This document shows positions 8,754 through 17,389 of a DNA stretch of 64,000 nucleotides, in pieces. This DNA is from Flavobacterium cerinum (GTDB taxonomy: Bacteria > Bacteroidota > Bacteroidia > Flavobacteriales > Flavobacteriaceae), in contig NZ_SBII01000012.1 in NCBI RefSeq assembly GCF_004028155.1, positions 62,001 to 126,000 of the forward strand. The letters run 5' to 3'. A program made the position numbers and the translations under genes. The notes under the pieces are model-generated. The model worked only from the letters and a program-made list of their open reading frames with translations, was not told the origin of the DNA and ran no database searches. The first letter of the stretch is position 1; the number at the start of each line of letters is the position of its first letter.

Positions 8754-9449
8754 CTTAGAAGCTGCCTCATAGTTTTGTGACGGATGATAAATAAACAAAC
8801 ATGATTTGTCTTTTATCAGGTTAATTACTTCCTTATTAAGAGCTGCCGGTAATGCAGGACATCCTTGGCTTCTACCTAATCTTTTGTGTGCTTTTATGAA
8901 ATTATCACTCACATAGTCTGCAGCATGCATAACTACAGCTCTACTGCGTGCATTGCTGTTTATTCCATTTTCTAATCCGTCAAGACGAAGTGATTCGCCA
9001 TGTTTACCTTTATAAATTTCGCCTGTAGCATAAAATCCAAGGCTGCTTTTGTTAGAACTTGATGCATTTGAGAAAGCTGTAGCAAACTCATCGCCACTAT
9101 TTTTACCGTGTGCAACAAGGGTATTGTATAAAACAGTTTGAGTAGCCATATCTATAATCCAAAGCCTTTTAGCATTCGAAGACAGGCTGAAATCGATAAG
9201 TGTAATGATGTCTTTTTTAATCTTACCCTGTTCTTTAAGATGCTTGAATCCTATTACGGCTTTTTCAAACACATTAAACTGCGGCATTGAGGCAGAATGT
9301 AATTTAATGCGATTGTAAACAGACTGCGTTTCGGATACTACACCCACTTTTGCCAAAGTAAGGGTTTTTGCAGTTTCAGTTGGTTTTGGTGTTGTTGCTG
9401 TTAGTGAAAAGAACAATAGAAAAACGGACGTAAAAAAGTTGTAAACCAT
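8742..9449 (-). CDS. Murein L,D-transpeptidase catalytic domain family protein
   Basis: 235 residues from the ATG at 9449, which gives a signal peptide (MVYNFFTSVFLLFFSLTA). The frame is open to 9536, but that would put a long extra stretch before the signal. The YkuD_2-type motif HKRLGRSQGCPALP contains the catalytic Cys, and VVMHAADYVSDNF provides the upstream His block. It is a predicted envelope enzyme acting on peptidoglycan peptides. It is convergent with the YcbB-like gene, with overlapping 3' ends. Confidence 0.85.
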   Translation of the reverse strand: MVYNFFTSVFLLFFSLTATTPKPTETAKTLTLAKVGVVSETQSVYNRIKLHSASMPQFNVFEKAVIGFKHLKEQGKIKKDIITLIDFSLSSNAKRLWIIDMATQTVLYNTLVAHGKNSGDEFATAFSNASSSNKSSLGFYATGEIYKGKHGESLRLDGLENGINSNARSRAVVMHAADYVSDNFIKAHKRLGRSQGCPALPAALNKEVINLIKDKSCLFIYHPSQNYEAASKLLS

Positions 9450-9787
9450 AAGTAATCTAGTAGTTGTGTTTTTAATCAGGTTGCTAAAATAGGATAACAA
9501 TTTCGAACAAAAAAATAGCAACACTGTTAAAATCAATTATTTAACATTTTTTCATTTGGCAGGCCTCTTCCCAGGGCTGTGCCTCTCGCTTCATTAATAA
9601 TCACTCATTATAACGGGTTCAAAATAAAAATATTGTACTGTTTTTAAAATTTTCCCGTATTTTCATCAAAACAATACACAAACCCGCCATTCAACATACA
9701 AGACTGCTTAAATTATAGTAATTTTATGCCTTGGTTTAGGTTTATAAATAACCCAAAACCATGCCAAAAATCCATAATCTATTCAAA
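9450..9787. other. Intergenic region between divergent genes
   Basis: About 340 bp holding the 5' flanks of the L,D-transpeptidase and gpmI. It is AT-rich except for a GC-rich patch at about 9558-9590 with no open frame or strong hairpin. TAATTTTA at 9719-9726 could be a weak -7 element for gpmI. I see no RNA gene. Confidence 0.4.
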
Positions 9788-11308
9788 ATGAACAAGAAAG
9801 TAATTCTTATGATCCTTGACGGATGGGGAAAATCGCCCGATCCTAAAGTATCTGCCATAGACAATGCAAACATTCCGTTTATCAATAGCCTGTACACAAA
9901 ATATCCTAATGCATCACTGCGCACAGACGGTCTTAACGTAGGTTTACCGGAAGGTCAAATGGGCAATAGTGAGGTTGGACACATGAACCTTGGTGCAGGT
10001 AGGATTGTATATCAGGATCTTGTAAAAATAAACCTTGCCGTACAAAATAAAACACTTGCAAAAGAGCAGCCACTTGTAGATGCCTTTAATTATGCAAAAC
10101 AAAACAACAAGAAAGTACACCTGCTTGGACTGGTTTCTAATGGTGGCGTGCACTCACACATTGAACATTTAAAAGGGTTGGTAGATGCTACGCAGGAAGC
10201 AGGACTTGATAAGGTGTTTATTCATGCTTTTACCGATGGTAGGGATGTTGACCCAAAATCGGGAGTGTTTTTTATATCAGAACTTGAGAATCATATTAAA
10301 GATACCAACGCAAAACTAGCTTCTATAGTAGGACGCTATTATGCAATGGACCGTGACAGACGTTGGGAAAGAGTTAAAATAGCCTACGACCTACTGGTTA
10401 ATGGCGAAGGAACTCCGTCTACCAATGCTGTAAGCAGCATACATGACAACTATAACGAAGGTATTACTGATGAATTTATCAAACCGATTGTTATGGCAGA
10501 CGATAATGGTAAACCTTTAGCTACTATCCAGGATGATGATGTTGTAATTTTCTTCAACTTCAGGACAGACCGTGGAAGACAGCTTACCGAAGTACTTAGC
10601 CAGGTGGATATGCACGAGCAAAATATGCACAAACTAAATCTGTACTACGTAACAATGACCAATTATGACGATAGTTACAATAATGTTCATGTTCTTTACG
10701 ACAAAGACAACTTAACCGAAACACTTGGCGAAATTGTATCACGTAATGGTAAAAAACAAATACGTATTGCCGAAACAGAGAAATACCCGCACGTTACTTT
10801 CTTCTTTTCCGGAGGTCGCGAAGAACCTTTTGAAGGTGAGAAACGTTTACTATGCCCTTCTCCAAAAGTAGCTACTTATGACCTAAAGCCCGAAATGAGT
10901 GCTTTTGACCTTAAAGATGCTTTGATTCCTGAACTTAAAAAGGGAGAGGTAGATTTCGTGTGCCTTAACTTTGCTAACGGAGATATGGTAGGCCATACCG
11001 GTGTGATGGAAGCTGCTATAAAAGCCTGCGAAGCTGTAGATGCCTGCGTAAAAGAAGTGATAGAAGTCGCTCTTGAAAACAACTACACTACGATTGTAAT
11101 TGCCGATCACGGTAACTGCGAAACCATGATAAACCCGGACGGAAGCCCTAACACGGCACATACAACGAATCCGGTACCGATTATCCTGGTAGATAAAGAA
11201 CTTACACATATTAAAGATGGCGTGCTGAGTGATATTGCCCCTACCATTCTTGAGCTTATGGGACTGGAACAGCCTGCTGTAATGACAAGACATTCGCTGG
11301 TTTCTTAA
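9788..11308 (+). CDS. gpmI: 2,3-bisphosphoglycerate-independent phosphoglycerate mutase
   Basis: 506 residues from the ATG at 9788 (MNKKVILMILDGWGKSPD); an ATG 27 bp upstream is less likely since homologs begin here. It catalyses 3-phosphoglycerate to 2-phosphoglycerate in glycolysis, using two Mn ions. Visible are the first metal motif LDGWG, the phosphoserine loop MGNSEVGHMNLGAGR (Ser61), FTDGRDVDP, YYAMDRDRRWERV and the C-terminal metal ligands ADHGNCE and NTAHTTNPVP. It is full length for the family and ends at a shared terminator. Confidence 0.97.
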   Translation: MNKKVILMILDGWGKSPDPKVSAIDNANIPFINSLYTKYPNASLRTDGLNVGLPEGQMGNSEVGHMNLGAGRIVYQDLVKINLAVQNKTLAKEQPLVDAFNYAKQNNKKVHLLGLVSNGGVHSHIEHLKGLVDATQEAGLDKVFIHAFTDGRDVDPKSGVFFISELENHIKDTNAKLASIVGRYYAMDRDRRWERVKIAYDLLVNGEGTPSTNAVSSIHDNYNEGITDEFIKPIVMADDNGKPLATIQDDDVVIFFNFRTDRGRQLTEVLSQVDMHEQNMHKLNLYYVTMTNYDDSYNNVHVLYDKDNLTETLGEIVSRNGKKQIRIAETEKYPHVTFFFSGGREEPFEGEKRLLCPSPKVATYDLKPEMSAFDLKDALIPELKKGEVDFVCLNFANGDMVGHTGVMEAAIKACEAVDACVKEVIEVALENNYTTIVIADHGNCETMINPDGSPNTAHTTNPVPIILVDKELTHIKDGVLSDIAPTILELMGLEQPAVMTRHSLVS

Positions 11309-11313
11309 ACAAT

Positions 11314-11347
11314 TAAAAAAATCCTCTGCCAAAGCAGAGGATTTTTG
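11314..11347. terminator. Bidirectional terminator between gpmI and acetyl-CoA hydrolase gene
   Basis: Arms AATCCTCTGC (11320-11329) and GCAGAGGATT (11334-11343), loop CAAA, with A-run before and T-run after. It sits between convergent genes. Confidence 0.88.
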
Positions 11348-11348
11348 T

Positions 11349-12617
11349 TTATTTAAAATAGTCAAAATAAGCTTTATCAACAGCCTCCCTATGATCCGGG
11401 TGGGCAACATTGGTCATTGCAGTTGCGCGCTGTCTCAGCGTTTTGCCATAAAGATCGGCAATACCATATTCGGTCACCACATGATGCACATTAGCACGTG
11501 TAGTAACAACACCTGCTCCCTGCTTAAGGAACGGAACGATCTTGCTTTCTCCACTTTTTGTTACCGATGGCAATGCAATGATAGCCTTGCCGCCTTCGCT
11601 TAAAGAAGCGCCTCGGATAAAATCCATTTGACCTCCTACTCCCGAATACATTTTGGCACCAATAGAATCGGCACACACCTGCCCGGTAATATCTACTTCG
11701 ATAGCCGAATTTATAGCAACCATTTTAGGATTACGCCGGATTACTGCAGTATCATTTACAAAAGATGATTCGCGCATGGAAATGAACGGATTGTCATTCA
11801 CAAAATCATACAGCCTTTGCGAACCGATAAGAAAAGTAGCCAGTGCCCTGTTTTTGGTCACTCCTTTGTATCGACAATTGATAACACCACTTTCGATCAG
11901 GTCGATAACCCCATCCGAAAACATTTCGGTATGCAGCCCAAGATTTTTATGGTTTACCAATTTTTTCAATGCAGCGTTGGGGATAGACCCGATTCCCATT
12001 TGCAGCGTGCTTTCATCTTCTACAAGAGAAGCTACAAAACCACCTATAAGTTCTTCCTGGTGGGATATCTCCGCTGTACCATGTCCGTAAATAGGAGTAT
12101 CTACCTCAACCACATAATCTATTGCCGAAAAATTCATAACGCTGTCACCAAATGTACGCGGCATTTGCGGATTGACCTGTGCAATAACGATTTTCGCATT
12201 TTCTATAGCCGCTTTAGTTGCCTCTACCGAGACCCCTAATGAACAATACCCATGGCTATCGGGCGGTGTAACATGGATAAACACCACATCCAGCGGTAAT
12301 ATATTTTTACGGAACAGGCTTGGTATCTCGCTCAAAAAAACAGGAGTGTACGACCCATTTCCGGCAGTAAGGGTATGCCTTACATTTTTACCTATAAAAA
12401 ACGAATTAACATGAAAACTATCTTTAAGTTCGGGAGCGGCATAAGCAGCCTCACCCTCTGTATGCAAATGACAAATCTCTACATTGCGCAATTCTGATGC
12501 ACGCTCTGCTAATGCTTTGGTTAAAACAGTGGGAGTTGCAGCAGCAGCCTGCACATATATTCGGTTACCGGATTGTACTACTTTTACAGCTTCGGCCGCA
12601 GTTACATATTTACCCAT
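11349..12617 (-). CDS. Acetyl-CoA hydrolase/transferase family protein
   Basis: 422 residues, matching class I CoA-transferases of the acetyl-CoA hydrolase / 4-hydroxybutyrate CoA-transferase group. Visible are the N-terminal block GNRIYVQAAAATPT, the central MGIGSIPNAAL and HTEMFSDGVIDL, and the C-terminal GAGVVTTRANVHHVVTEYGI-ADLYGKTLR. The family forms a glutamyl-CoA intermediate. The acyl substrate (acetate, succinate or other) cannot be assigned. The upstream region has a Crp-like inverted repeat at 12666-12685 beside a TATCTTTA -7-like element (minus strand, 12655-12662), so carbon- or redox-dependent control is possible. Confidence 0.88.
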   Translation of the reverse strand: MGKYVTAAEAVKVVQSGNRIYVQAAAATPTVLTKALAERASELRNVEICHLHTEGEAAYAAPELKDSFHVNSFFIGKNVRHTLTAGNGSYTPVFLSEIPSLFRKNILPLDVVFIHVTPPDSHGYCSLGVSVEATKAAIENAKIVIAQVNPQMPRTFGDSVMNFSAIDYVVEVDTPIYGHGTAEISHQEELIGGFVASLVEDESTLQMGIGSIPNAALKKLVNHKNLGLHTEMFSDGVIDLIESGVINCRYKGVTKNRALATFLIGSQRLYDFVNDNPFISMRESSFVNDTAVIRRNPKMVAINSAIEVDITGQVCADSIGAKMYSGVGGQMDFIRGASLSEGGKAIIALPSVTKSGESKIVPFLKQGAGVVTTRANVHHVVTEYGIADLYGKTLRQRATAMTNVAHPDHREAVDKAYFDYFK

Positions 12618-12665
12618 ATCTCTATTTATATTTTTAAGTAAAATTAGTTTTACATAAAGATATAA

Positions 12666-12685
12666 AACATGACATATCTCATGTT
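12666..12685. promoter_or_regulatory. Candidate Crp/Fnr-type operator
   Basis: Perfect inverted repeat AACATGA-N6-TCATGTT. The inner TGA-N6-TCA has the spacing of Crp-family sites. It lies between the divergent CoA-transferase and map genes, 4 bp upstream of a minus-strand TATCTTTA element. Regulator unknown. Confidence 0.45.
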
Positions 12686-12719
12686 ATACTCCTACTTAAA
12701 ATAATCCGTTTGAAAGTTG

Positions 12720-12727
12720 TACTTTTG
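12720..12727 (+). promoter_or_regulatory. -7 promoter element of map
   Basis: TACTTTTG matches TAnnTTTG and lies 19 bp before the map ATG. No clear -33 TTG is seen at the usual distance. Confidence 0.5.
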
Positions 12728-12746
12728 TAGCCGTAAAATTTTGATC

Positions 12747-13565
12747 ATGATTATCCAAAAGACGAGAGAAGAGATTGAACTGATGCGTCAAAGCGCACTT
12801 ATAGTTTCTAAAACACTAGGCATGATTGCCACCGAAATAAAACCAGGAGTTACTACACTCCACCTAGATAAACTTGCTGAACAATTTATCCGTGACCACG
12901 GAGCTGTTCCGGGGTTTCTTGGCTTATATGACTGCCCTTCTACCCTGCTTACCAGTGTAAACGAACAGGTAGTACATGGCCTGCCAACTAACCGCCCTAT
13001 TGAAGAAGGTGATATCGTATCTGTAGATTGCGGCGCCATCCTTAACGAATATTATGGTGACCACGCTTATACTTTTGAAATTGGCGAAGTTGCCGAAGAA
13101 ACTAAAAAACTACTTAAGGTAACTAAAGAGTCACTTTATGTGGGTATCCGTGAATTCAAAGCAGGAAACCGCGTGGAAGATGTTGGAAGTGCTATCCAGA
13201 AATATACTGAGTCTTTTGGCTATGGTGTAGTGCGTGAACTTGTAGGACACGGACTGGGTAAAAAAATGCACGAAGATCCTGAAATGCCAAACTATGGTAA
13301 ACGAGGCCGTGGAAAACTTTTTGTAGAAGGTATGGTTGTGGCTATTGAACCGATGATCAATATGGGTACAAAAAACATAAAACAGCTTAAAGACGGGTGG
13401 ACAATTGTTACTGCTGACAGAAAACCAAGTGCCCACTTTGAACATGATGTTGCTCTTGTAGATGGTAAGCCTGAGCTGCTTTCTACTTACGCCTATATTT
13501 ACAAAGCACTAGGAATAGAATCTGATGAGGAAAACGAATTCCGTAAACAACCTTTAGTGCTTTAA
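12747..13565 (+). CDS. map: Type I methionyl aminopeptidase
   Basis: 272 residues from the ATG at 12747 (MIIQKTREEIELMRQSALIV), the usual family start; the -7 element just upstream supports it. It removes the initiator Met from nascent proteins. Metal ligands are visible at Asp94 (SVDCG), Asp105 (YYGDHAYTF), His168 (GHGLGKKMHEDP), Glu201 (AIEPM) and Glu232 (HFEHDVAL), with His76 in VVHGLP. The next gene begins at the base after its stop codon, so the two form an operon. Confidence 0.96.
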   Translation: MIIQKTREEIELMRQSALIVSKTLGMIATEIKPGVTTLHLDKLAEQFIRDHGAVPGFLGLYDCPSTLLTSVNEQVVHGLPTNRPIEEGDIVSVDCGAILNEYYGDHAYTFEIGEVAEETKKLLKVTKESLYVGIREFKAGNRVEDVGSAIQKYTESFGYGVVRELVGHGLGKKMHEDPEMPNYGKRGRGKLFVEGMVVAIEPMINMGTKNIKQLKDGWTIVTADRKPSAHFEHDVALVDGKPELLSTYAYIYKALGIESDEENEFRKQPLVL

Positions 13566-14333
13566 ATGAAGAAACTATTCAAGTTCATACTTAATACCAT
13601 CCCCCGCCCGGCACTTATAAGGCTTAGCTATATTGCAAGACCTGTATTGGCGTTTGCCCTAAAAGGAAAAACCTACACAGATCCTATAGATGGCAAGAGC
13701 TTTAAAAACTTTTTGCCTTACGGGTATGGCCACCAGCGTAACAATGTGCTGTCACCAAGCACACTATCGCTGGAAAGACACAGATTACTATGGCTGTACT
13801 TAAACAGGGAAACTGATTTCTTTATTTCTCATAAAAAAGTATTGCATTTTGCTCCGGAGCAGGCATTTTACAGGCGTTTTCGTAACCAGAAGAATTTAGA
13901 TTACACTACAACTGATCTTTTCTCCCCACTGGCAGACGTTAAAGCAGATATATGTAATCTTCCGTTTGAAGACAATGCTTATGACCTTATATTGTGTAAC
14001 CACGTTTTGGAGCATATACCAGACGACACTAAGGCCATGCAGGAGTTATACAGGGTGTTAAAACCCGGCGGTATGGGAATATTTCAAATACCACAGGACC
14101 TGAAAAGGGAAATAACTTTTGAAGACAATTCTATTACTGATGCTAAAGAGCGCGCCAGGATATTTGGCCAGTATGACCATGTGAGAGTATACGGCCGTGA
14201 TTATTTTGATAAGCTGCGTAGTATTGGTTTTCGTGTAGAAGAAGTAGATTATACTACACAAATAGATCCGGAAGATGTAACACGCTTCTGCCTTGCAAAA
14301 GGAGAGATTATTCCTGTTTGCTATAAAGATTAA
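13566..14333 (+). CDS. Class I SAM-dependent methyltransferase
   Basis: 255 residues. Its ATG follows the map stop immediately (TAA-ATG), so it is co-transcribed. The motif-I region is KVLHFAPEQAFYRRF and the post-I acidic segment is TDLFSPLADVKADICNLPFE, followed by DLILCNHVLEHIPDDTKAMQ and LYRVLKPGGMGIFQIP, all typical of the Methyltransf_11 fold. The glycine-rich loop is atypical (HFAPEQAF rather than DxGxGxG), a variant common in Bacteroidetes homologs. Substrate unknown. A strong terminator follows. Confidence 0.85.
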   Translation: MKKLFKFILNTIPRPALIRLSYIARPVLAFALKGKTYTDPIDGKSFKNFLPYGYGHQRNNVLSPSTLSLERHRLLWLYLNRETDFFISHKKVLHFAPEQAFYRRFRNQKNLDYTTTDLFSPLADVKADICNLPFEDNAYDLILCNHVLEHIPDDTKAMQELYRVLKPGGMGIFQIPQDLKREITFEDNSITDAKERARIFGQYDHVRVYGRDYFDKLRSIGFRVEEVDYTTQIDPEDVTRFCLAKGEIIPVCYKD

Positions 14334-14357
14334 ACACTACCATCACCTATATAAAAA

Positions 14358-14392
14358 ACAAAATCGCCCCGCAATGCGGGGCGATTTCTTTT
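14358..14392. terminator. Hairpin terminator after the methyltransferase gene
   Basis: 12-bp stem AAATCGCCCCGC (14361-14372) / GCGGGGCGATTT (14376-14387), loop AAT, flanked by A-rich and T-rich runs. It lies between convergent genes and probably works both ways. Confidence 0.88.
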
Positions 14393-14408
14393 ATGAGCTT
14401 TATTTAAA

Positions 14409-17216
14409 TTAACTTTTTTCAGGCATAAGCATTGCAATTACCTTGTCTTTAGTAAGGAATTTTTTAGCCACATCCTGTACTTCTTTAGCAGTAAGTGCAG
14501 TTACTTTTTCTTCAAATTTAAAGATGTTTTCAGGATTCTCCCCTTCGGTATATCCACTCTTTAAATTGCTTAACCATGTACGGTTTTCTTTTATTTGTTT
14601 TTTATAATCTAAAAGTTCACCTTCTTTGTATTTCGCCAAATCTTTTGCTTCCGGTCCGTTGTCAATTATCTTTTGAACTTCACGAAGAGCAGAAGCTGTT
14701 AACTTCTCAGCATTATCAGGTCCGCATGGAAATGATATATTAAAACGGTAAGATCCATAAGGAATTTTGTTTAGGTATCCACTTGCATTAATACCGTACA
14801 CGCCACTTTCATTCTCTCTTAACTGCTCTACTAATTTAATCGTTAGGATCTCTCCTAATGCTTCCATAGCTAATGCTTCTTTAGCATTGTAAGGTGTATC
14901 GCCATGGTACATTATCCTTACATTACTTTTAGGTTCTGTACCTTTATTTACAATCTTTTTAAGATCACCTTTAGGCAGACGGAAACCAAGATCGGTTGCT
15001 TTTTCTCTTTTACTGCTGGAAGGAAGTGAAGCAATATATTTAGCAGAGTATTCTTCGATAGCTTTATCATCAATATTACCTACAAAGAAAAATTCAAAGT
15101 CGGCAGCATTATCAAAACGCTCTTTATATTTTTTATACGAAAGTTCGTAATCTGTCTCAGTCCAGCTTTTTTGATTTGGGTACAAACCATTAAAACGCGG
15201 ATTATCTTTATTAAGGAAGCTTAAATATTCCTGTGTAAAATATGAATTTGGGTTAGCAGCCATATTCTCATAATAAGCTGCCTGTTTTACTTTATACCCC
15301 TCATAGGCTTCTTTATCAAGATTTAGATCTGTAAAATAAGCGTACATCATCTGGAACATGTACTCCATATCTTTAGGAGTAGAACTTCCTCTAAAACCTT
15401 CAGTAGTACCTTGAATATATGGAAACACCCTTGCAATTTTACCTGTCATGAACTTATTGATATCATTCACTTTAAGCCCCGAAAAACCTGCATCAGTTAA
15501 TGCACCATCTGCCCATTGCGTTTTTTTGTACTCCTCATTACTATAAAGGTTAGTACCTCCAAAACTTACAGCATCCATTAAAACTTCATCGGTTTTAAAA
15601 TCGGTTTTTTTGTAAGTTACTTTCGCACCATTCGATAGGAAAAGGGTAGTTGTTCCCAGTTTAGCATTCGATTCTTTTTTAGTAATGCTGCCGGGCTTGA
15701 CTTCATTTCTTAAAAGACTTTTAGCAACTTCGGTTTCTTTATATGCAGTAAGATTATTGTCCTTTTGGTTCAATACACTAAGTATTTCCTGTTCTGTAGG
15801 CTTTTTAGCGTTTTCTTTTTCAGGGCCTGTAAAAACAACTACTCGGTTATCATCTTTGATATAGGTGTTTATAAGTCCGTTTATATCATTTACTTTTATT
15901 CCCGGCAATAATACTTTCATAGCATTGAATGACCATTCTATTCCCGGAACAGCTTCTTTTGTAAGGAAGTTTGATTGGTATTCACTTACAAAGCTCTCCG
16001 AATTTGTTTTGTCTCTTTCTTTGTATGCCTTTTCCATCATAGCCAGCCATTCAGTCTTTGCCCTTTCCAGTTCTGTTTCAGAAAAACCGAATTTTTTAAC
16101 CCTTTGATTTTCTTCTACCAGGGTTTTTAAACCGTCAAGCTGTTTTCCTTCCTGCGTCATAGCAAACGACTGGTACCCTTCTTTCGTTCTTGCCCCAATA
16201 CCGCCATGGAAACTATAACCATAAGTAAAGGGAGGCGTTGGTGAGTTCGTCAATTCTTCCAGCCTGTTGTTAAGCATGGTAGAAAAAAGCCCTTCATAAA
16301 GCTCATCCTTCATATCGTTAATAGTAAGTACCGGCTTAGGCTCTGAATAATCTTTATAAACCAACTGTACTCTTGCAGAAGATGCTTCTTTATCACTCTC
16401 AACTGCTACAAAAGTTTCTTTGTGATTAGGAACATCAAATATTTTTCTTGGACGTTCATTTTTAGGATTTTCATAAGACGAGAAATGATCTTTGATCTTT
16501 TTCTCCATCTCGGCAACATCAATATCACCTACCACAATTACAGCCATCAAATTTGGCCTGTACCAGTCTTTATAGAATTTCTTTATTTTTTCATATTTAA
16601 AATTCTCCAGTATTTCTTTCTGTCCTATTGGCAAACGATTGGCATAATGTGCCTTATACATCATTTTAGGCATAAACTGCTTTCTCATTCTGCTTTCTGC
16701 ACCAAGACCAATTCGGTATTCTTCAAGTACTACACCTCTTTCTTTATCAATTTCTTCGGGTGTAAGTATGGTATTAAATGCCCAGTCTTCAATAATTTGA
16801 AATCCTTTTTCAAGTTTTACAGGGTCATCACTTGGTATAGGAAGAAAATAAACTGTTTCATCGAAGCTTGTATACGCATTAAGGTGCTGTCCAAACTTTA
16901 CACCAATACTTTGCAAATAATCTACTAACTGGTTTTTAGGAAATCGTTTTGTACCGTTAAAGCACATATGCTCCATAAAGTGGGCAAGACCCTGCTGATC
17001 GTCGTCTTCGAGAATAGAACCGGCATTAATAACAAGCCTAAGGTCTACTTTGTTTTCCGGTTTTGCATTTTTCCTAATGTAATAAGTAAGTCCGTTCTTT
17101 AGTTTTCCGGTTTTTACAGCCGGATCAAACGGGATTAAGGCATCCCCTTTCAATTCCTGAGCCATACCTGACAGAGGTATTGCTGCGAGGAATACCCATA
17201 ATTTAAAATGTTTCAT
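14409..17216 (-). CDS. M16 family zinc metallopeptidase (pitrilysin-like, two-module)
   Basis: 935 residues with a signal peptide (residues 1-19, ending SGMAQ). The inverted zinc motif HxxEH is H79-FM-E82-H83, with the distal ligand E159 in EIDKERGVVLEEYR 76 residues later. A second, inactive M16-type half follows (about 500-935), so both halves of the clamshell are in one chain. It is probably a periplasmic peptide-degrading enzyme. The upstream flank has a TTTATTTG -7-like element (minus strand) and a 22-bp inverted repeat at 17257-17278. Confidence 0.92.
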   Translation of the reverse strand: MKHFKLWVFLAAIPLSGMAQELKGDALIPFDPAVKTGKLKNGLTYYIRKNAKPENKVDLRLVINAGSILEDDDQQGLAHFMEHMCFNGTKRFPKNQLVDYLQSIGVKFGQHLNAYTSFDETVYFLPIPSDDPVKLEKGFQIIEDWAFNTILTPEEIDKERGVVLEEYRIGLGAESRMRKQFMPKMMYKAHYANRLPIGQKEILENFKYEKIKKFYKDWYRPNLMAVIVVGDIDVAEMEKKIKDHFSSYENPKNERPRKIFDVPNHKETFVAVESDKEASSARVQLVYKDYSEPKPVLTINDMKDELYEGLFSTMLNNRLEELTNSPTPPFTYGYSFHGGIGARTKEGYQSFAMTQEGKQLDGLKTLVEENQRVKKFGFSETELERAKTEWLAMMEKAYKERDKTNSESFVSEYQSNFLTKEAVPGIEWSFNAMKVLLPGIKVNDINGLINTYIKDDNRVVVFTGPEKENAKKPTEQEILSVLNQKDNNLTAYKETEVAKSLLRNEVKPGSITKKESNAKLGTTTLFLSNGAKVTYKKTDFKTDEVLMDAVSFGGTNLYSNEEYKKTQWADGALTDAGFSGLKVNDINKFMTGKIARVFPYIQGTTEGFRGSSTPKDMEYMFQMMYAYFTDLNLDKEAYEGYKVKQAAYYENMAANPNSYFTQEYLSFLNKDNPRFNGLYPNQKSWTETDYELSYKKYKERFDNAADFEFFFVGNIDDKAIEEYSAKYIASLPSSSKREKATDLGFRLPKGDLKKIVNKGTEPKSNVRIMYHGDTPYNAKEALAMEALGEILTIKLVEQLRENESGVYGINASGYLNKIPYGSYRFNISFPCGPDNAEKLTASALREVQKIIDNGPEAKDLAKYKEGELLDYKKQIKENRTWLSNLKSGYTEGENPENIFKFEEKVTALTAKEVQDVAKKFLTKDKVIAMLMPEKS

Positions 17217-17256
17217 AAATCGCTTATATTTATAGTTTTGGTTGCAAATAAAACTG

Positions 17257-17278
17257 GAACAATTTAAATTTATTGTTC
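17257..17278. promoter_or_regulatory. Inverted repeat upstream of the M16 peptidase gene
   Basis: GAACAAT-N8-ATTGTTC, perfect 7-bp arms, lying 4 bp upstream of a minus-strand TTTATTTG element (17245-17252), where an operator would overlap the -33 region. Binding protein unknown. Confidence 0.35.
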
Positions 17279-17389
17279 TTTTTAATAATTAAAATCTTAA
17301 TAAAACACGAATAGCCACATATTACAAAGTAAAAAGCTTATGTGTAATATATTTATTATATTTACGTTTACGAATAAAACCAGATTACA

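Noticed and set aside
9558..9590. GC-rich patch upstream of gpmI as a riboswitch or small RNA
   Set aside because: It is too short, has no convincing stem or promoter, and nothing matches a known riboswitch core.
10883..11410. 175-residue minus-strand frame antisense to gpmI
   Set aside because: It lies opposite a clear gpmI and has Cys/Tyr-rich composition typical of antisense frames, with no homologous motif.
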